A stretch of DNA of 64,000 bases from G025836975 sp040391135 (GCA_040391135.1 JBEBYL010000001.1:248001-312000); one strand, 5' to 3'. Shown: positions 35,190 through 44,559, counted from the first letter of the stretch. Program-made: numbers and translations. The notes: a model not told the origin generated them from the letters alone.

Positions 35190-36629
35190 ATGCTGGATGT
35201 ACTCGTAATCGGCGGCGGAAATGCCGCCTTGTGCGCCGCCCTGATGGCGCGCGAAGCGGGCGCAAGCGTCATGATCCTGGAATCCGCCCCCAAGGAATGG
35301 CGCGGCGGCAATTCCCAGCACACGCGCAATTTGCGCTGCATGCATGACGCGCCCCAGGATGTGCTGGTGGACGCCTACCCCGAAGAAGAGTTCTGGCAGG
35401 ACCTGCTGAAGGTAACGGGCGGCATCACCAACGAAAAGCTCGCCCGGATGGTGATACGCGCTTCATCCTCCTGTCGCGATTGGATGCGCAAGCACGGCGT
35501 GCGCTTCCAGCCCTCGCTGTCGGGAACCTTGCATGTCGCCCGCACCAATGCCTTTTTCATGGGCGGGGGCAAAGCGCTCGTCAACGCCTATTACCGCAGC
35601 GCCGAAAACCTGGGTGTGCAGATACGCTACGACGCCCCCGTCGATGCGCTGGAGCTGGACGGAGACCGTTTCATTGCGGCCCGCATCGGCAATGAGCGCA
35701 TCGAGGCGCGCGCCTGCGTGGTGGCCAGCGGGGGGTTCGAGTCCAACCGGGAATGGCTGCGCGAGGCCTGGGGCCAGAACGAGGCGGGCGAATGGCCTGC
35801 CGACAATTTCCTGATACGCGGCACCCGCTTCAACATGGGCGTGCTGCTTAAGTTCCTGCTGGAAGCGGGCGCCGATTCCATAGGCGATCCGACGCAGTCC
35901 CACTCGGTGGCCATCGATGCGCGGGCGCCGCTGTACGACGGCGGAATCTGCACGCGGGTCGATTGCGTATCGCTGGGTATTGTGGTCAACCGCAACGCGC
36001 AACGCTTTTACGACGAGGGCGAAGACTTCTGGCCCAAGCGCTATGCCATCTGGGGCCGGCTGGTCGCCAAGCAACCCGGCCAGATCGCCTATTCCATCAT
36101 CGATGCAAAAGCCGTGGGCCGCTTCATGCCGCCGGTATTCCCGGGCGAGAAGGCCGACACCCTGCCGGAGCTGGCGCGGCAATTGGGCCTGGATGAGCAA
36201 ACATTCATGGAAACGGTCAACAGCTATAACGCATCCTGCCGCACGGGCCAGTTCAACCACGAAGTGCTGGACGATTGCCATACCGAAGGCCTGACGCCGG
36301 CCAAGACGCACTGGGCGCGCCCGCTGGATACCGCGCCTTACTATGCCTATGCCTTGCGGCCCGGGATTACATTTACCTATCTTGGCGTAAAGGTGGACGA
36401 GAATGCCGCCGTGCATTTCAACGGCCGCCCCAGCGGCAATCTGTTCGCCGCGGGCGAAGTGATGGCCGGCAATGTGCTGGGGCAGGGCTATACCGCTGGC
36501 GTGGGCATGAGCATAGGCACAGCCTTTGGCCGCATCGCCGGAACGCAGGCCGCCGCCGCGGCTCTGGAAGCCGGCCAAACGCTGGGCGCAACATCGGTAA
36601 ACGCAGGAAAAGAAAATGCAGCAGCTTGA
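35190..36629 (+). CDS. tcuA: FAD-dependent tricarballylate dehydrogenase
   Basis: A 479-residue flavoprotein of the fumarate-reductase/succinate-dehydrogenase family. The FAD motif VIGGGNAALCAALMAREAG is at residues 7-25 with a Glu at the end of the second strand, and SGGFESNREW and the C-terminal NLFAAGEVMAGNVLGQGYTAGVG are typical of TcuA. In Salmonella TcuA oxidises tricarballylate to cis-aconitate, with TcuB taking the electrons. Related substrates such as citraconate or aconitate isomers cannot be excluded. It overlaps tcuB by 14 bases. Confidence 0.9.
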   Translation: MLDVLVIGGGNAALCAALMAREAGASVMILESAPKEWRGGNSQHTRNLRCMHDAPQDVLVDAYPEEEFWQDLLKVTGGITNEKLARMVIRASSSCRDWMRKHGVRFQPSLSGTLHVARTNAFFMGGGKALVNAYYRSAENLGVQIRYDAPVDALELDGDRFIAARIGNERIEARACVVASGGFESNREWLREAWGQNEAGEWPADNFLIRGTRFNMGVLLKFLLEAGADSIGDPTQSHSVAIDARAPLYDGGICTRVDCVSLGIVVNRNAQRFYDEGEDFWPKRYAIWGRLVAKQPGQIAYSIIDAKAVGRFMPPVFPGEKADTLPELARQLGLDEQTFMETVNSYNASCRTGQFNHEVLDDCHTEGLTPAKTHWARPLDTAPYYAYALRPGITFTYLGVKVDENAAVHFNGRPSGNLFAAGEVMAGNVLGQGYTAGVGMSIGTAFGRIAGTQAAAAALEAGQTLGATSVNAGKENAAA

Positions 36630-37788
36630 AGCACTGACCCGGGAAGCGGTATCGCTGGCCCAACCCGGCATTCCCCCCTTGACCGCCGACGAAGCGGAAG
36701 TCGACCGCATCATGACCATTTGCAATGCCTGTCGCTATTGCGAAGGTTTTTGCGCCGTTTTCCCCGCCATGACGCGCCTGCTGGAATTCAACAAGGCCGA
36801 TATCCATTACCTGGCCAACTTGTGCCACAACTGCGGCGCCTGTTTGCACTCCTGTCAGTACGCGCCGCCCCACGAGTTCGCCGTCAATGTGCCCAAGGCC
36901 ATGGCCACCGTGCGGGTGCAGACCTACTCCGACTATGCCTGGCCGCCTGCCCTGGGAGCTCTGTACAAGCGCGCCGGGCTGACCCTGTCGCTGGCGGTCG
37001 CGGGCGGCTTGTCCTTGTTCCTGATCCTGACACTGATGGTGAACGGCTCGCTGTTCCACGAGCCGCTGGCGGGCAACTTTTACGCCATCTTTCCCCACAA
37101 CACGCTCGCGTTGATGTTCGGCCTGGTTTTCCTGTATTCGGTTGTTGCCCTGGGCATAGGCGTTGCGCGGTTCTGGCGCCGGGTTTCGCCCGCGGCGCCG
37201 GTTCAGGGCGGGAAGACCGAAGTAGCGGTCGAAGCCACGCGCAATGCGCTGACCCTTAAGTACCTGGACGGCGGGCACGGCGATGGCTGCAACGATGAGG
37301 ACGACCGGTTTTCGCTATGGCGGCGGCGCTTCCATCACTTGACGTTCTACGGTTTCCTGCTTTGTTTTGCGGCCACGTCGGTGGCCACGCTGTATCACTA
37401 TCTGCTTGGCTATCAGGCGCCGTATCCGGTGTTCAGCCTGCCCGTGCAACTGGGCATATTCGGCGGCATCGGCCTGCTGGTCGGCCCTGCCGGCTTGCTG
37501 TGGCTGAACATCCGGCGCCACCCCATGCATGGCGATGCGGCGCAGCGGCCAATGGACCGCGGATTCATCGCCTTGCTGTTCCTGACCAGCCTTAGCGGCC
37601 TGGCCCTGCTGGCTTGGCGCGACACCGGCGCTATGGCACTATTGCTGGCGGTGCATCTTGGCATTGTCATGGCTTTCTTTTTAACCATGCCTTACGGTAA
37701 ATTCGCCCACGGCATTTTCAGATGCGCGGCGCTGCTGAAAAGCTCCATAGAAAAGCGGCAGCCCAATCGCTTGGGCCTGGGCGACTGA
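36616..37788 (+). CDS. tcuB: Tricarballylate utilisation membrane electron-transfer protein
   Basis: A 390-residue protein with two 4Fe-4S motifs at the N terminus, C36-C39-C42-C46 and C70-C73-C76-C80, each C-x2-C-x2-C-x3-C, followed by about six membrane helices with conserved His residues (RRRFHHLTFYGF, TLYHYLLGY) that could bind haem. In Salmonella TcuB reoxidises the FAD of TcuA and passes electrons to the quinone pool. It starts 14 bases inside tcuA, so synthesis of the two is coupled. Confidence 0.93.
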   Translation: MQQLEALTREAVSLAQPGIPPLTADEAEVDRIMTICNACRYCEGFCAVFPAMTRLLEFNKADIHYLANLCHNCGACLHSCQYAPPHEFAVNVPKAMATVRVQTYSDYAWPPALGALYKRAGLTLSLAVAGGLSLFLILTLMVNGSLFHEPLAGNFYAIFPHNTLALMFGLVFLYSVVALGIGVARFWRRVSPAAPVQGGKTEVAVEATRNALTLKYLDGGHGDGCNDEDDRFSLWRRRFHHLTFYGFLLCFAATSVATLYHYLLGYQAPYPVFSLPVQLGIFGGIGLLVGPAGLLWLNIRRHPMHGDAAQRPMDRGFIALLFLTSLSGLALLAWRDTGAMALLLAVHLGIVMAFFLTMPYGKFAHGIFRCAALLKSSIEKRQPNRLGLGD

Positions 37789-37824
37789 CCCAGACCCATT
37801 TTTACTTTAGATACTGGAGACAAA

Positions 37825-38805
37825 ATGATCAGATCACGCTTTTTTGCGGGACTGTGCGCCGCCGGACTCATCACGGCACTGGCCGGTACGTCCGTGTCGG
37901 CGCAGGAATTCCCCAAGGACCGGCCCATTACCCTGATGGTTGGATTCGCGGCGGGGGGCGGCACCGATACGGCTGCCCGCATCATCGCCAAGAAACTGTC
38001 CGAGAACCTTGGCATGTCGGTCGTGGTGGAGAACAAGCCGGGCGCCGGCGGCAATATCGCCCACCAATTGATGGCCAACGCCAAACCGGACGGCAGCGCG
38101 ATTCTGCTGGGTTCCATTGGCCCCCTGTCGATCGCTCCCCACCTGATGAAGCTGCCCTACGATCCGGTGAAAGACCTGGCGCCGATCACCATGGGCGTCA
38201 ATTTCCCCAACGTGCTGGTGGTCAACCCGACGCTGAAGGTCAAGACCTTGGCCGAGTACATCGCGTTGGCAAAGTCCAAGCCCGGCGACCTGGACTATGC
38301 GTCAACCGGTGTCGGATCGGCCTCGCACATGGCCGGCGAATTGTTCAACCAGCGTGCGGGCGTGGATCTCCTTCACGTACCCTATAAAGGCGGCAATCCC
38401 GCCCTGGTCGATGTGGTGGGCGGGCGGGTGGGCGCTTATTACTCCACGCCTTCGTCGGCCGCGCCCCATATCGCCACAGGCAAGGTCATTGCGCTGGCCA
38501 CCACCGGCTTGGAACGCTCCGAAGCCCTGCCCGATGTACCGACGATTGCCGAGTCCGGCTTTCCGGGCTTCAACGCTACGAATTGGTACGCTTTCGTCGC
38601 GCCGGGCAAGACGCCCGAGAAGATACTGGAGCGCTGGAATCAGGAATTGGTCAAGGTGCTGAAGTCGCCCGATGTGCACGAAGAGCTCGTCAAGATAGGC
38701 CTTACGCCCATGCCCGGCACGCGCCAGGAACTCAAGGACTACATCGCCAGCGAATCGGCGACATGGGCCAAGGTTATAAAAGAGCGTAATATCACCATCG
38801 AATAG
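37825..38805 (+). CDS. Bug-family (TctC-like) periplasmic receptor, in the tcu operon
   Basis: A 326-residue solute receptor with a signal peptide ending near residue 28 (GTSVSAQE). Bug-family markers are present: FPKDRPITLMVGFAAGGGTDTAARII, VVENKPGAGGNIA, KPDGSAILLG and HVPYKGGNPAL. ATG 37825 has TGGAGA upstream. It takes the place held by the MFS carrier TcuC in Salmonella. No TctA/TctB genes are next to it, so it must use membrane subunits from elsewhere, perhaps those at 14431-16388, or act as a sensor. Confidence 0.92.
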   Translation: MIRSRFFAGLCAAGLITALAGTSVSAQEFPKDRPITLMVGFAAGGGTDTAARIIAKKLSENLGMSVVVENKPGAGGNIAHQLMANAKPDGSAILLGSIGPLSIAPHLMKLPYDPVKDLAPITMGVNFPNVLVVNPTLKVKTLAEYIALAKSKPGDLDYASTGVGSASHMAGELFNQRAGVDLLHVPYKGGNPALVDVVGGRVGAYYSTPSSAAPHIATGKVIALATTGLERSEALPDVPTIAESGFPGFNATNWYAFVAPGKTPEKILERWNQELVKVLKSPDVHEELVKIGLTPMPGTRQELKDYIASESATWAKVIKERNITIE

Positions 38806-38838
38806 GTCTGGGGGCGAACCTGGTTCGCCTCAGTTGGC

Positions 38839-38872
38839 AAAGCCTGCGGGTTTTCAGCCCGCAGGCTTTTTT
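38839..38872 (+). terminator. Rho-independent terminator of the tcu operon
   Basis: A 12-bp stem, 38839-38850 with 38858-38869, loop TTTTCAG, then a T-run to 38872. It stands 33 bases after the receptor stop. Confidence 0.92.
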
Positions 38873-38986
38873 ACGTATGGCGGCAGCAAGGTCAAGAAAG
38901 GTTAAGCCGCGGTTTTTCAGCTTGTGTCCCGTCTGCTTTAGTTTCACTATACAGACGCCGATTTGCCACTTATTCGAGGTGATGAC

Positions 38987-39319
38987 ATGAAAGTTTTAAG
39001 CCGGCTTTTAATAAGCGCCGCCGTTCTGGGCGGTATGGCCGCAATGCCCGCCTACTCGGCGGAAACCGCCGCTCCTTCCAAGGCCAAGACCGCGCAGCAG
39101 GAACGCATGGTCAGCTGCAATAAAGACGCGAAGGGCAAAACCGGGGACGAGCGCAAGGCGTTCATGAGCAGTTGCCTGAAGGGCGAGGCTCCGGCACAGA
39201 AGAAGGAGCTCAGCGCTTCGCAGCAGCGCATGAAGTCATGCAACGCCGAGGCTTCCACAAAGAGCCTTAAGGGCGACAAGCGCAATGCGTTCATGAGCAC
39301 CTGCCTGAAAGCCAAATAA
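38987..39319 (+). CDS. PsiF-repeat protein, exported
   Basis: A 110-residue small protein with a signal peptide (residues 1-24, ending PAYSA). The mature part has two PsiF repeats, each of the form QQ-x-RM-x-SCN...GD-x-R-x-AFM-x-(S/T)CLK: about residues 38-64 and 79-108. Each repeat has two Cys that could pair in the periplasm. PsiF was named from a phosphate-starvation gene of E. coli; the molecular function is not known. GAGGTGA precedes ATG 38987 and a terminator follows, so it is a single-gene unit. Confidence 0.88.
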   Translation: MKVLSRLLISAAVLGGMAAMPAYSAETAAPSKAKTAQQERMVSCNKDAKGKTGDERKAFMSSCLKGEAPAQKKELSASQQRMKSCNAEASTKSLKGDKRNAFMSTCLKAK

Positions 39320-39341
39320 CCGGTTTCTTTTCCGTTGCCGG

Positions 39342-39377
39342 AAACCCCTTGCGTGTTTTTCGCGCCGGGGGTTTTTT
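39342..39377 (+). terminator. Terminator after the PsiF gene
   Basis: Stem AAACCCC/GGGGTTT (39342-39348 with 39368-39374), strengthened inside by GCG/CGC, then a run of T to 39377. It stands 22 bases after the stop. Confidence 0.75.
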
Positions 39378-39390
39378 CTTGCGTGATGCC

Positions 39391-40020
39391 TTAGATGCCG
39401 CCGTATGCCAGACGGACCGCCAGCCAGGCCATGACAAAGGCGATGACGCCGTCCAGAATCCGCCAGGCCCGTGGGTTGGAGAACGCCGGTGCGAACAAGC
39501 GCGAGCCCGCTCCCAGCACGGCCAGCCAGATGATGCTGGCCGATAGCGCGCCGGCCGCAAACCACAGGCGGGACTCGGCAAAGCCGTAAGCCAGCGATCC
39601 CACCACCATCATGTCCAGCCAGAAATGGGGATTCAGCAAAGTAAAGCCCACCGCCCCCAGCAGCGCGGCCCGGCGTGACGGCATGGCGTGGCGCGCGGCG
39701 GCCAGGCCGCTGGCGGACCGCAGTGCGCGTCTTGCCGACTGGAACGCGTACCAGGCAAGGAAGGCGACGCCGAACCACAAGATGACGCCGGTCAGCCAGG
39801 GGAACCGGCCGGCCAGGGTTTGCAGGCCCCAAACGCTGGCGAAGATGAAGACTGCGTCGATCAGTGCGCAGATCAGCAGGATGCTGAGCAGGTGGGCGCG
39901 CATCAGGCCTTGCCGCAGGATGAAGGCGCTTTGCGCGCCGACCACGGCGAACAGTCCAAGCCCGGTGGCGGTGCCGCTGGCCCAGGCGGCAAGCGATGGA
40001 AGGGATACGAGAGAAAACAT
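39391..40020 (-). CDS. LysE/ArgO-family amino-acid exporter
   Basis: A 209-residue membrane protein with six helices, the LysE layout. The N terminus has GLGLFAVVGAQSAFILRQGL, the loop motif of the LysE/ArgO group, and LLNPHFWLDMMVV near residue 130 is also typical. These proteins export lysine or arginine. ATG 40020 opens directly into helix 1; a longer in-frame start adds unrelated sequence. It is divergent from an ArgP/LysG-type regulator, the classical pair in which the regulator switches on the exporter when basic amino acids build up. Confidence 0.9.
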   Translation of the reverse strand: MFSLVSLPSLAAWASGTATGLGLFAVVGAQSAFILRQGLMRAHLLSILLICALIDAVFIFASVWGLQTLAGRFPWLTGVILWFGVAFLAWYAFQSARRALRSASGLAAARHAMPSRRAALLGAVGFTLLNPHFWLDMMVVGSLAYGFAESRLWFAAGALSASIIWLAVLGAGSRLFAPAFSNPRAWRILDGVIAFVMAWLAVRLAYGGI

Positions 40021-40153
40021 GACCGAAATTCCAGTTGGGGGGCACCCATACGCAGAGGGCGCTGAGGTGCCGGAGGCCATTCTGGCTTGTATTTCTTATA
40101 AAATACAGCTAAATTAATTTAACTATATTAAGTAAAACTAATTTAGGCCGGAC
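40021..40153. promoter_or_regulatory. Divergent control region lysE/argP
   Basis: A 133-base region, very AT-rich next to argP. It has a perfect 12-bp palindrome TAAATTAATTTA (40110-40121) and an inverted repeat GTATTT/AAATAC (40089-40094 with 40101-40106). These are candidates for the binding site of the ArgP-like regulator and for the two promoters. Confidence 0.55.
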
Positions 40154-41062
40154 ATGAAAATCGATCATGGCAATCTAAGGGCTTTGGCCGCCGTGGTGCG
40201 CGAAGGCAGCTTCGAACGCGCGGCCGCTTCGCTTAGCGTGACGCCGTCAGCCATATCGCAACGCATCAAGGCGTTGGAGGAACGCATGGGCCGCTTGCTG
40301 GTTCAGCGCGGCGTGCCCGCCGAAGCCACGCCTGACGGGCGGGTCCTGGTGCAGCTTGCCGAACAGACCGCGCTGCTGGAACTTGACGCCCTGGGCCGCC
40401 TGGGCCTGGACGACGCCGCTACGGCGGTCAGCATTGCGGTGGCGGTCAATCACGACAGCCTGGAAACCTGGTTCATGCGGGCCGCCGAACTTTTCGCGGC
40501 GGGAACGCGGGCGACGCTGGACCTGCAGTCCGAAGACCAGGACCACACGGCCGCGCTGCTGCGCAACGGCGCGGTGCTTGGCGCGGTAACCACCTTGGCC
40601 GATCCGGTGCAGGGCTGCCGTATTCATGCGCTGGGCAGCATGCGTTATATCGCCACATGCTCGCCGCAGTTTCACGAAAAGTATTTTGCCCAAGGCGTCA
40701 ATGCGCGCACCCTGGCCGCGGCGCCCGTGCTGGTGTTCAATCGCAAGGACGCCATGCAGGCGCGGTTTGCCCGCAGAATCATGGGCGGCGCATCGTGGCA
40801 GCCCCCGGTTTGGTGGCTGCCGTCATCGCGGGCCTTCGTCCATGCCACATTGGGCGGCCTGGGTTGGACCATGAATCCCTTGCCGCTGGTGCAGCGGGAA
40901 CTGGACGAGGGCCGCCTGGTGCCGCTGCGCACTCGCGCGTCGGAAGATGTGCCGCTGTATTGGCAGCATTGGCGAGTACACTCGCAAGCCATGGACGTTC
41001 TGACCGATTCAATATTGGAGGCCGCCGGGGGCCTGGTGAAGAAAGGCGGAAAGCATGCTTAG
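40154..41062 (+). CDS. argP: LysR-family regulator, ArgP/LysG type
   Basis: A 302-residue LysR protein of the ArgP (IciA)/LysG branch. The helix-turn-helix is in residues 5-60 (NLRALAAVVREGSFERAAASLSVTPSAISQRIKALEERMG), and the effector domain has the branch-typical VTTLADPVQGCRIHALGSMRY. It is divergent from a LysE exporter, which fixes its likely role as the lysine/arginine-responsive activator. The stop overlaps the next gene by eight bases. Confidence 0.9.
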   Translation: MKIDHGNLRALAAVVREGSFERAAASLSVTPSAISQRIKALEERMGRLLVQRGVPAEATPDGRVLVQLAEQTALLELDALGRLGLDDAATAVSIAVAVNHDSLETWFMRAAELFAAGTRATLDLQSEDQDHTAALLRNGAVLGAVTTLADPVQGCRIHALGSMRYIATCSPQFHEKYFAQGVNARTLAAAPVLVFNRKDAMQARFARRIMGGASWQPPVWWLPSSRAFVHATLGGLGWTMNPLPLVQRELDEGRLVPLRTRASEDVPLYWQHWRVHSQAMDVLTDSILEAAGGLVKKGGKHA

Positions 41063-41891
41063 ATGGCTTTTGGGCCGTGGCGCCACGCAACGGCGGGTGG
41101 CGCGCGAGTTGGCGCTTATCAACCCGGGCGAATGGCAAGACGCAGTGGCGCGCCATGCTTTCCTGGCGGGCCTGGATGCGGAAGAAGATCACGCCCTGCG
41201 CCAGCGGGCGGCCTGGCTATTGGCCAGCAAGGCATTCAGCGGCGCGCACGGCCTGGAGATCACCGACGAGATCATGCTTTCCATTGCGATCCAGGCCGCA
41301 TTGCCCATATTGAAGCTGGATCCGGTCCTGTACGAAGGCTGGACGGAAATCATCGTGTACCCAGGCGGTTTTCTCATACCCCGCAACGATGTCGATGAAA
41401 GCGGCGTCGTTCACGAATATATACAAGAGGCATCCGGCGAAGCCTGGGAGGGCGGCCCCCTTATCCTGTCCTGGGAGGACGCCGCGCCGGGGGGGCCTTC
41501 GGGAATGAATGTCGTCATTCACGAGTTCGCGCACAAAATCGATCTTTACGCCGGTTCGGCAGACGGCATGCCCAGCCTGTCGGCGCATTCCGGGCTTCGG
41601 CCTGCGCACTGGCAACGAGTGCTGAACGAATCCTTCGATGATTTCAATGCGGCGCTGGATGCGGTCGAAGAGGCGATTCCCGGAGATGTCGATCCCGAGT
41701 CCGAGGACGCGGCGGCCTGGTACGAGACCTTGCCGATGGATCCGTACGCCGCCACCGACACGGCCGAATTCTTCGCCGTCAGCACCGAGGCTTTCTTCAT
41801 TGCCCCCGAGCCGCTGGCCGCGGCGCTGCCGGAATGGTATGGCCTGCTTGCGCAGTATTACCGCCAGGATCCGCTGGGCCGCCAAAGATAA
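41055..41891 (+). CDS. MtfA-like zinc peptidase
   Basis: A 278-residue soluble metalloprotease of the MtfA/anthrax-lethal-factor-like family. The zinc motif HEFAHK is at residues 156-161, and the third ligand is likely Glu in ATDTAEFFAVSTEAFF near residue 245. E. coli MtfA binds the glucose repressor Mlc and has aminopeptidase activity. The Pro-rich LPILKLDPVLYEGWTEIIVYPGGF stretch is family-typical. The gene starts eight bases inside argP, so the two are translated together, an arrangement not explained by known MtfA roles. Confidence 0.88.
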   Translation: MLRWLLGRGATQRRVARELALINPGEWQDAVARHAFLAGLDAEEDHALRQRAAWLLASKAFSGAHGLEITDEIMLSIAIQAALPILKLDPVLYEGWTEIIVYPGGFLIPRNDVDESGVVHEYIQEASGEAWEGGPLILSWEDAAPGGPSGMNVVIHEFAHKIDLYAGSADGMPSLSAHSGLRPAHWQRVLNESFDDFNAALDAVEEAIPGDVDPESEDAAAWYETLPMDPYAATDTAEFFAVSTEAFFIAPEPLAAALPEWYGLLAQYYRQDPLGRQR

Positions 41892-41933
41892 AGAGCAAGC
41901 TGGCGCGGCAATAATCGTGCTAGCATTTCGTCC

Positions 41934-42353
41934 ATGTTTTCCGGACGCACAACCTCCCGCTCCTCGGTTGGCCAGCAGCTTTTGCTGTGGCTGACGGTTG
42001 CGGCATTTGTGTGCCGGGCATTCCTGCCTGTGGGGTTCATGCCGGACGCCAAGGCATTGCAGGACGGCAAGCTGGTCCTGACACTGTGTACGGCGGGCGG
42101 CGGCACAGCATTCACCACGCTTGACCTGTCCGATGATTCGGACAGCCCCGCCGGGCAGAAGCTTTCCCCTGCGGACAATTGCCCCTTTGGGCTGCTTGCC
42201 GCTCAAGCCATGATCCCCGCCATGCCGGTTCTTGTCCTGCCGGGCGCCATGCCGCGGGAATTGCCTTCCACGGTTTATTTCACGGCCTTGCCGCCGTTGG
42301 CGGCGCATGGCCCGCCGTTGGGGTCGCGCGCTCCTCCCGCAAACCTCGGTTGA
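41934..42353 (+). CDS. DUF2946-type small exported/membrane protein
   Basis: A 139-residue protein. The N-terminal helix followed by CRAFLPVGFMPDA is the hallmark of DUF2946 proteins, which often lie next to TonB-dependent receptors and copper or haem genes. A second hydrophobic segment (FGLLAAQAMIPAMPVLVLPGA) follows near residue 85. Function unknown. It precedes a TonB receptor by 67 bases on the same strand and is probably part of that unit. ATG 41934 has no strong ribosome site. Confidence 0.72.
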   Translation: MFSGRTTSRSSVGQQLLLWLTVAAFVCRAFLPVGFMPDAKALQDGKLVLTLCTAGGGTAFTTLDLSDDSDSPAGQKLSPADNCPFGLLAAQAMIPAMPVLVLPGAMPRELPSTVYFTALPPLAAHGPPLGSRAPPANLG

Positions 42354-42420
42354 TTCGTCTTTATGGTACCGGCATCAGGCGATGCCGGTGATCACTATCG
42401 AAAATCCCGAGGTTTTTTTC

Positions 42421-44544
42421 ATGCTTCGCAAACCTGCACATCTCGTGCGCGCCGCGGCGCGCGCTCTGCCGTTTTTTCTGGTATCCGCTTCCTTGCACGC
42501 CGCCGAATCCGTGCCCGTGCTTCCGGCCATTTCCATCACCGCGGGCGGCGCGGGCGAACTGGCCACGGAAACATCCACCGGTTCGGGACTCGACCTCACC
42601 GTGCTTCAAACGCCGGCCAGCGTCGGCGTCATCACCCGCGAACAATTAGACGAGAAGGGCGATGCCAGCCTTGCGGACGCCATCAGCCGCTCGCCGGGGA
42701 TAAGCGCCGTCGGCCATCCGGGCAATGGCGGCCAGGCACTATCCGCGCGCGGTTTCACCGGCTCGTCTTCCGTCATGCAGCTATACGACGGCAAACGCCA
42801 GTATGGCGGCATCGGCATCACCTATCCCTTCGATACCTGGGCGGTCGAACGCATCGAAGTGCTGCGCGGGCCGGCCTCGGTCATCTATGGAGAGGGGGCC
42901 ATAGGGGGCGTGGTCAATGTCATACCCAAGAAGCCCAGCCGCGGTCCGATCGAGAATGAGATCCAAGGGACGATAGGCAGTGACAATACGCAGCGGCTGG
43001 GTTTGGGCAGCGGCGGCGCCATCGACGACAAATGGTCCTACCGTTTCGATGCCAGCGGCAATCGTTCGGATGGATGGGTCGACATGGGCAGGTCCCGCAA
43101 TCTCTCGCTGTCGGGCGCCTTGCGGCTGGATGTGTCGCCGGAGTTCAGCCTGACGCTCAGCCTGGCCCAGGGATGGCAAAAGCCCCAGCGGTATTTCGGC
43201 ACGCCGTTGATAAACGGAGAGCTGGACGACTCGTTACGCAAGAAAAACTACAACGTCGGCGACGCATCCATAGACTACAAGGACCAATGGGCCGAGCTGT
43301 CGGCGCTTTGGACTCCCAACGACAAGACCACGGTGCAAAGCCGCCTTTATCATATAGAAAGCAATCGCCACTGGCGCAATGCCGAGTATTACGATTACCT
43401 GCCCGCCAGCCGGCAGATCCGGCGCAGCAGCTACACCGACATACGCCACGAGCAAACGCAGGTCGGAAACACCACCGACCTGACATTCGATACGCATGTC
43501 TTTGGGCTGCCCAGCCAGATGTCTATAGGCTTCGACGTAAGTCAAAGCGCCTTCAAGCACTCCAATAATTCGCCGTATTCGGGTTCCAGCCTCGTCGATC
43601 CTTACGATTTCGACCGGGGCGAATTCCTGGACATTGTCACGGCGGCGCCGAAGTATCGCAACAAGGCCGTCCAGTATTCGCTGTTCGCGGAGAACCGGCT
43701 GGAACTGACCGACAAGTGGTCCATTCTGGGCGGCCTGCGCTACGACCATGCCGATATCAAGCGGCGCGACCTGACGCTGGGGCAAGAGGTGCTGGACAAG
43801 CGATTCTCCAATGTGGGATGGCGAGTGGGAACCGTCTACGAGATTGTTCCGGACCTGGCCGTCTACGCCCAGTATTCCGAGGCGGCCGATCCTGTCAGCG
43901 GCTTGCTGATGTTGTCGCCGGCGAATCAGGATTTCGACCTGTCCACCGGCCGGCAAATCGAGATCGGCGCCAAACAGGCATTCTGGGACGGCAAGGGCGA
44001 ATGGACGCTGGCAGCCTACCGCATTGTCAAGAACGGCCTGGTAAGCCGCGATGTGTCGGATCCGACCAAGAGCGTGCAGGTCGGCGAGCAGTCATCGCAA
44101 GGCATAGAAGCCACAGTGGGGTTTGAATTTGCATCCGACTGGCGCATCGATGCCAACGTGGCCATGCTGCGCGCCCGCTACGACGATTTTTCAGATTCGG
44201 TGAACGGCGCGGCGGTTTCGCGCAACGGCAACGTGCCGACCGATATCCCCGAGCGCCTGGCCAATGCGTGGCTAAGCTGGCGCTTCCTGCCCGGCTGGAC
44301 CGCCAGCGCGGGACTGCGCTATGTCGGCAAGCGCTACGGCGATCGCGCCAACACGCTGGAACTGCCGGCCTACACCACCACCGATCTGGCATTGCAATGG
44401 AAGCCCAGGCGCGACCTGACCTTGTCGCTGCGCGGCTTCAATGTGTTCGACAAGCATTACGTCGAAACGGTGTACTACAACCAGACTCAATGGTTCCAGG
44501 GGCCGGGGCGCCGCGTCGAACTGACCGCCGCCTACCGATTCTAA
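42421..44544 (+). CDS. TonB-dependent outer-membrane receptor (siderophore/metal type)
   Basis: A 707-residue outer-membrane receptor. Residues 1-27 are a signal peptide (ending SLHA), the plug domain follows with SVGVITREQLDEKG, the RGF motif (LSARGFTG) and VERIEVLRGPASVIYGEGAIGGVVNVI, and the rest is the beta-barrel ending in AYRF with the terminal Phe needed for assembly. The style is that of siderophore (FhuA/FpvA-like) receptors. ATG 42421 (after CGAGG) opens into the signal peptide; longer starts are unlikely. A PepSY membrane protein follows 15 bases later. No Fur box was recognised. Confidence 0.92.
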   Translation: MLRKPAHLVRAAARALPFFLVSASLHAAESVPVLPAISITAGGAGELATETSTGSGLDLTVLQTPASVGVITREQLDEKGDASLADAISRSPGISAVGHPGNGGQALSARGFTGSSSVMQLYDGKRQYGGIGITYPFDTWAVERIEVLRGPASVIYGEGAIGGVVNVIPKKPSRGPIENEIQGTIGSDNTQRLGLGSGGAIDDKWSYRFDASGNRSDGWVDMGRSRNLSLSGALRLDVSPEFSLTLSLAQGWQKPQRYFGTPLINGELDDSLRKKNYNVGDASIDYKDQWAELSALWTPNDKTTVQSRLYHIESNRHWRNAEYYDYLPASRQIRRSSYTDIRHEQTQVGNTTDLTFDTHVFGLPSQMSIGFDVSQSAFKHSNNSPYSGSSLVDPYDFDRGEFLDIVTAAPKYRNKAVQYSLFAENRLELTDKWSILGGLRYDHADIKRRDLTLGQEVLDKRFSNVGWRVGTVYEIVPDLAVYAQYSEAADPVSGLLMLSPANQDFDLSTGRQIEIGAKQAFWDGKGEWTLAAYRIVKNGLVSRDVSDPTKSVQVGEQSSQGIEATVGFEFASDWRIDANVAMLRARYDDFSDSVNGAAVSRNGNVPTDIPERLANAWLSWRFLPGWTASAGLRYVGKRYGDRANTLELPAYTTTDLALQWKPRRDLTLSLRGFNVFDKHYVETVYYNQTQWFQGPGRRVELTAAYRF

Positions 44545-44559
44545 GGCCGGGATGCAATC

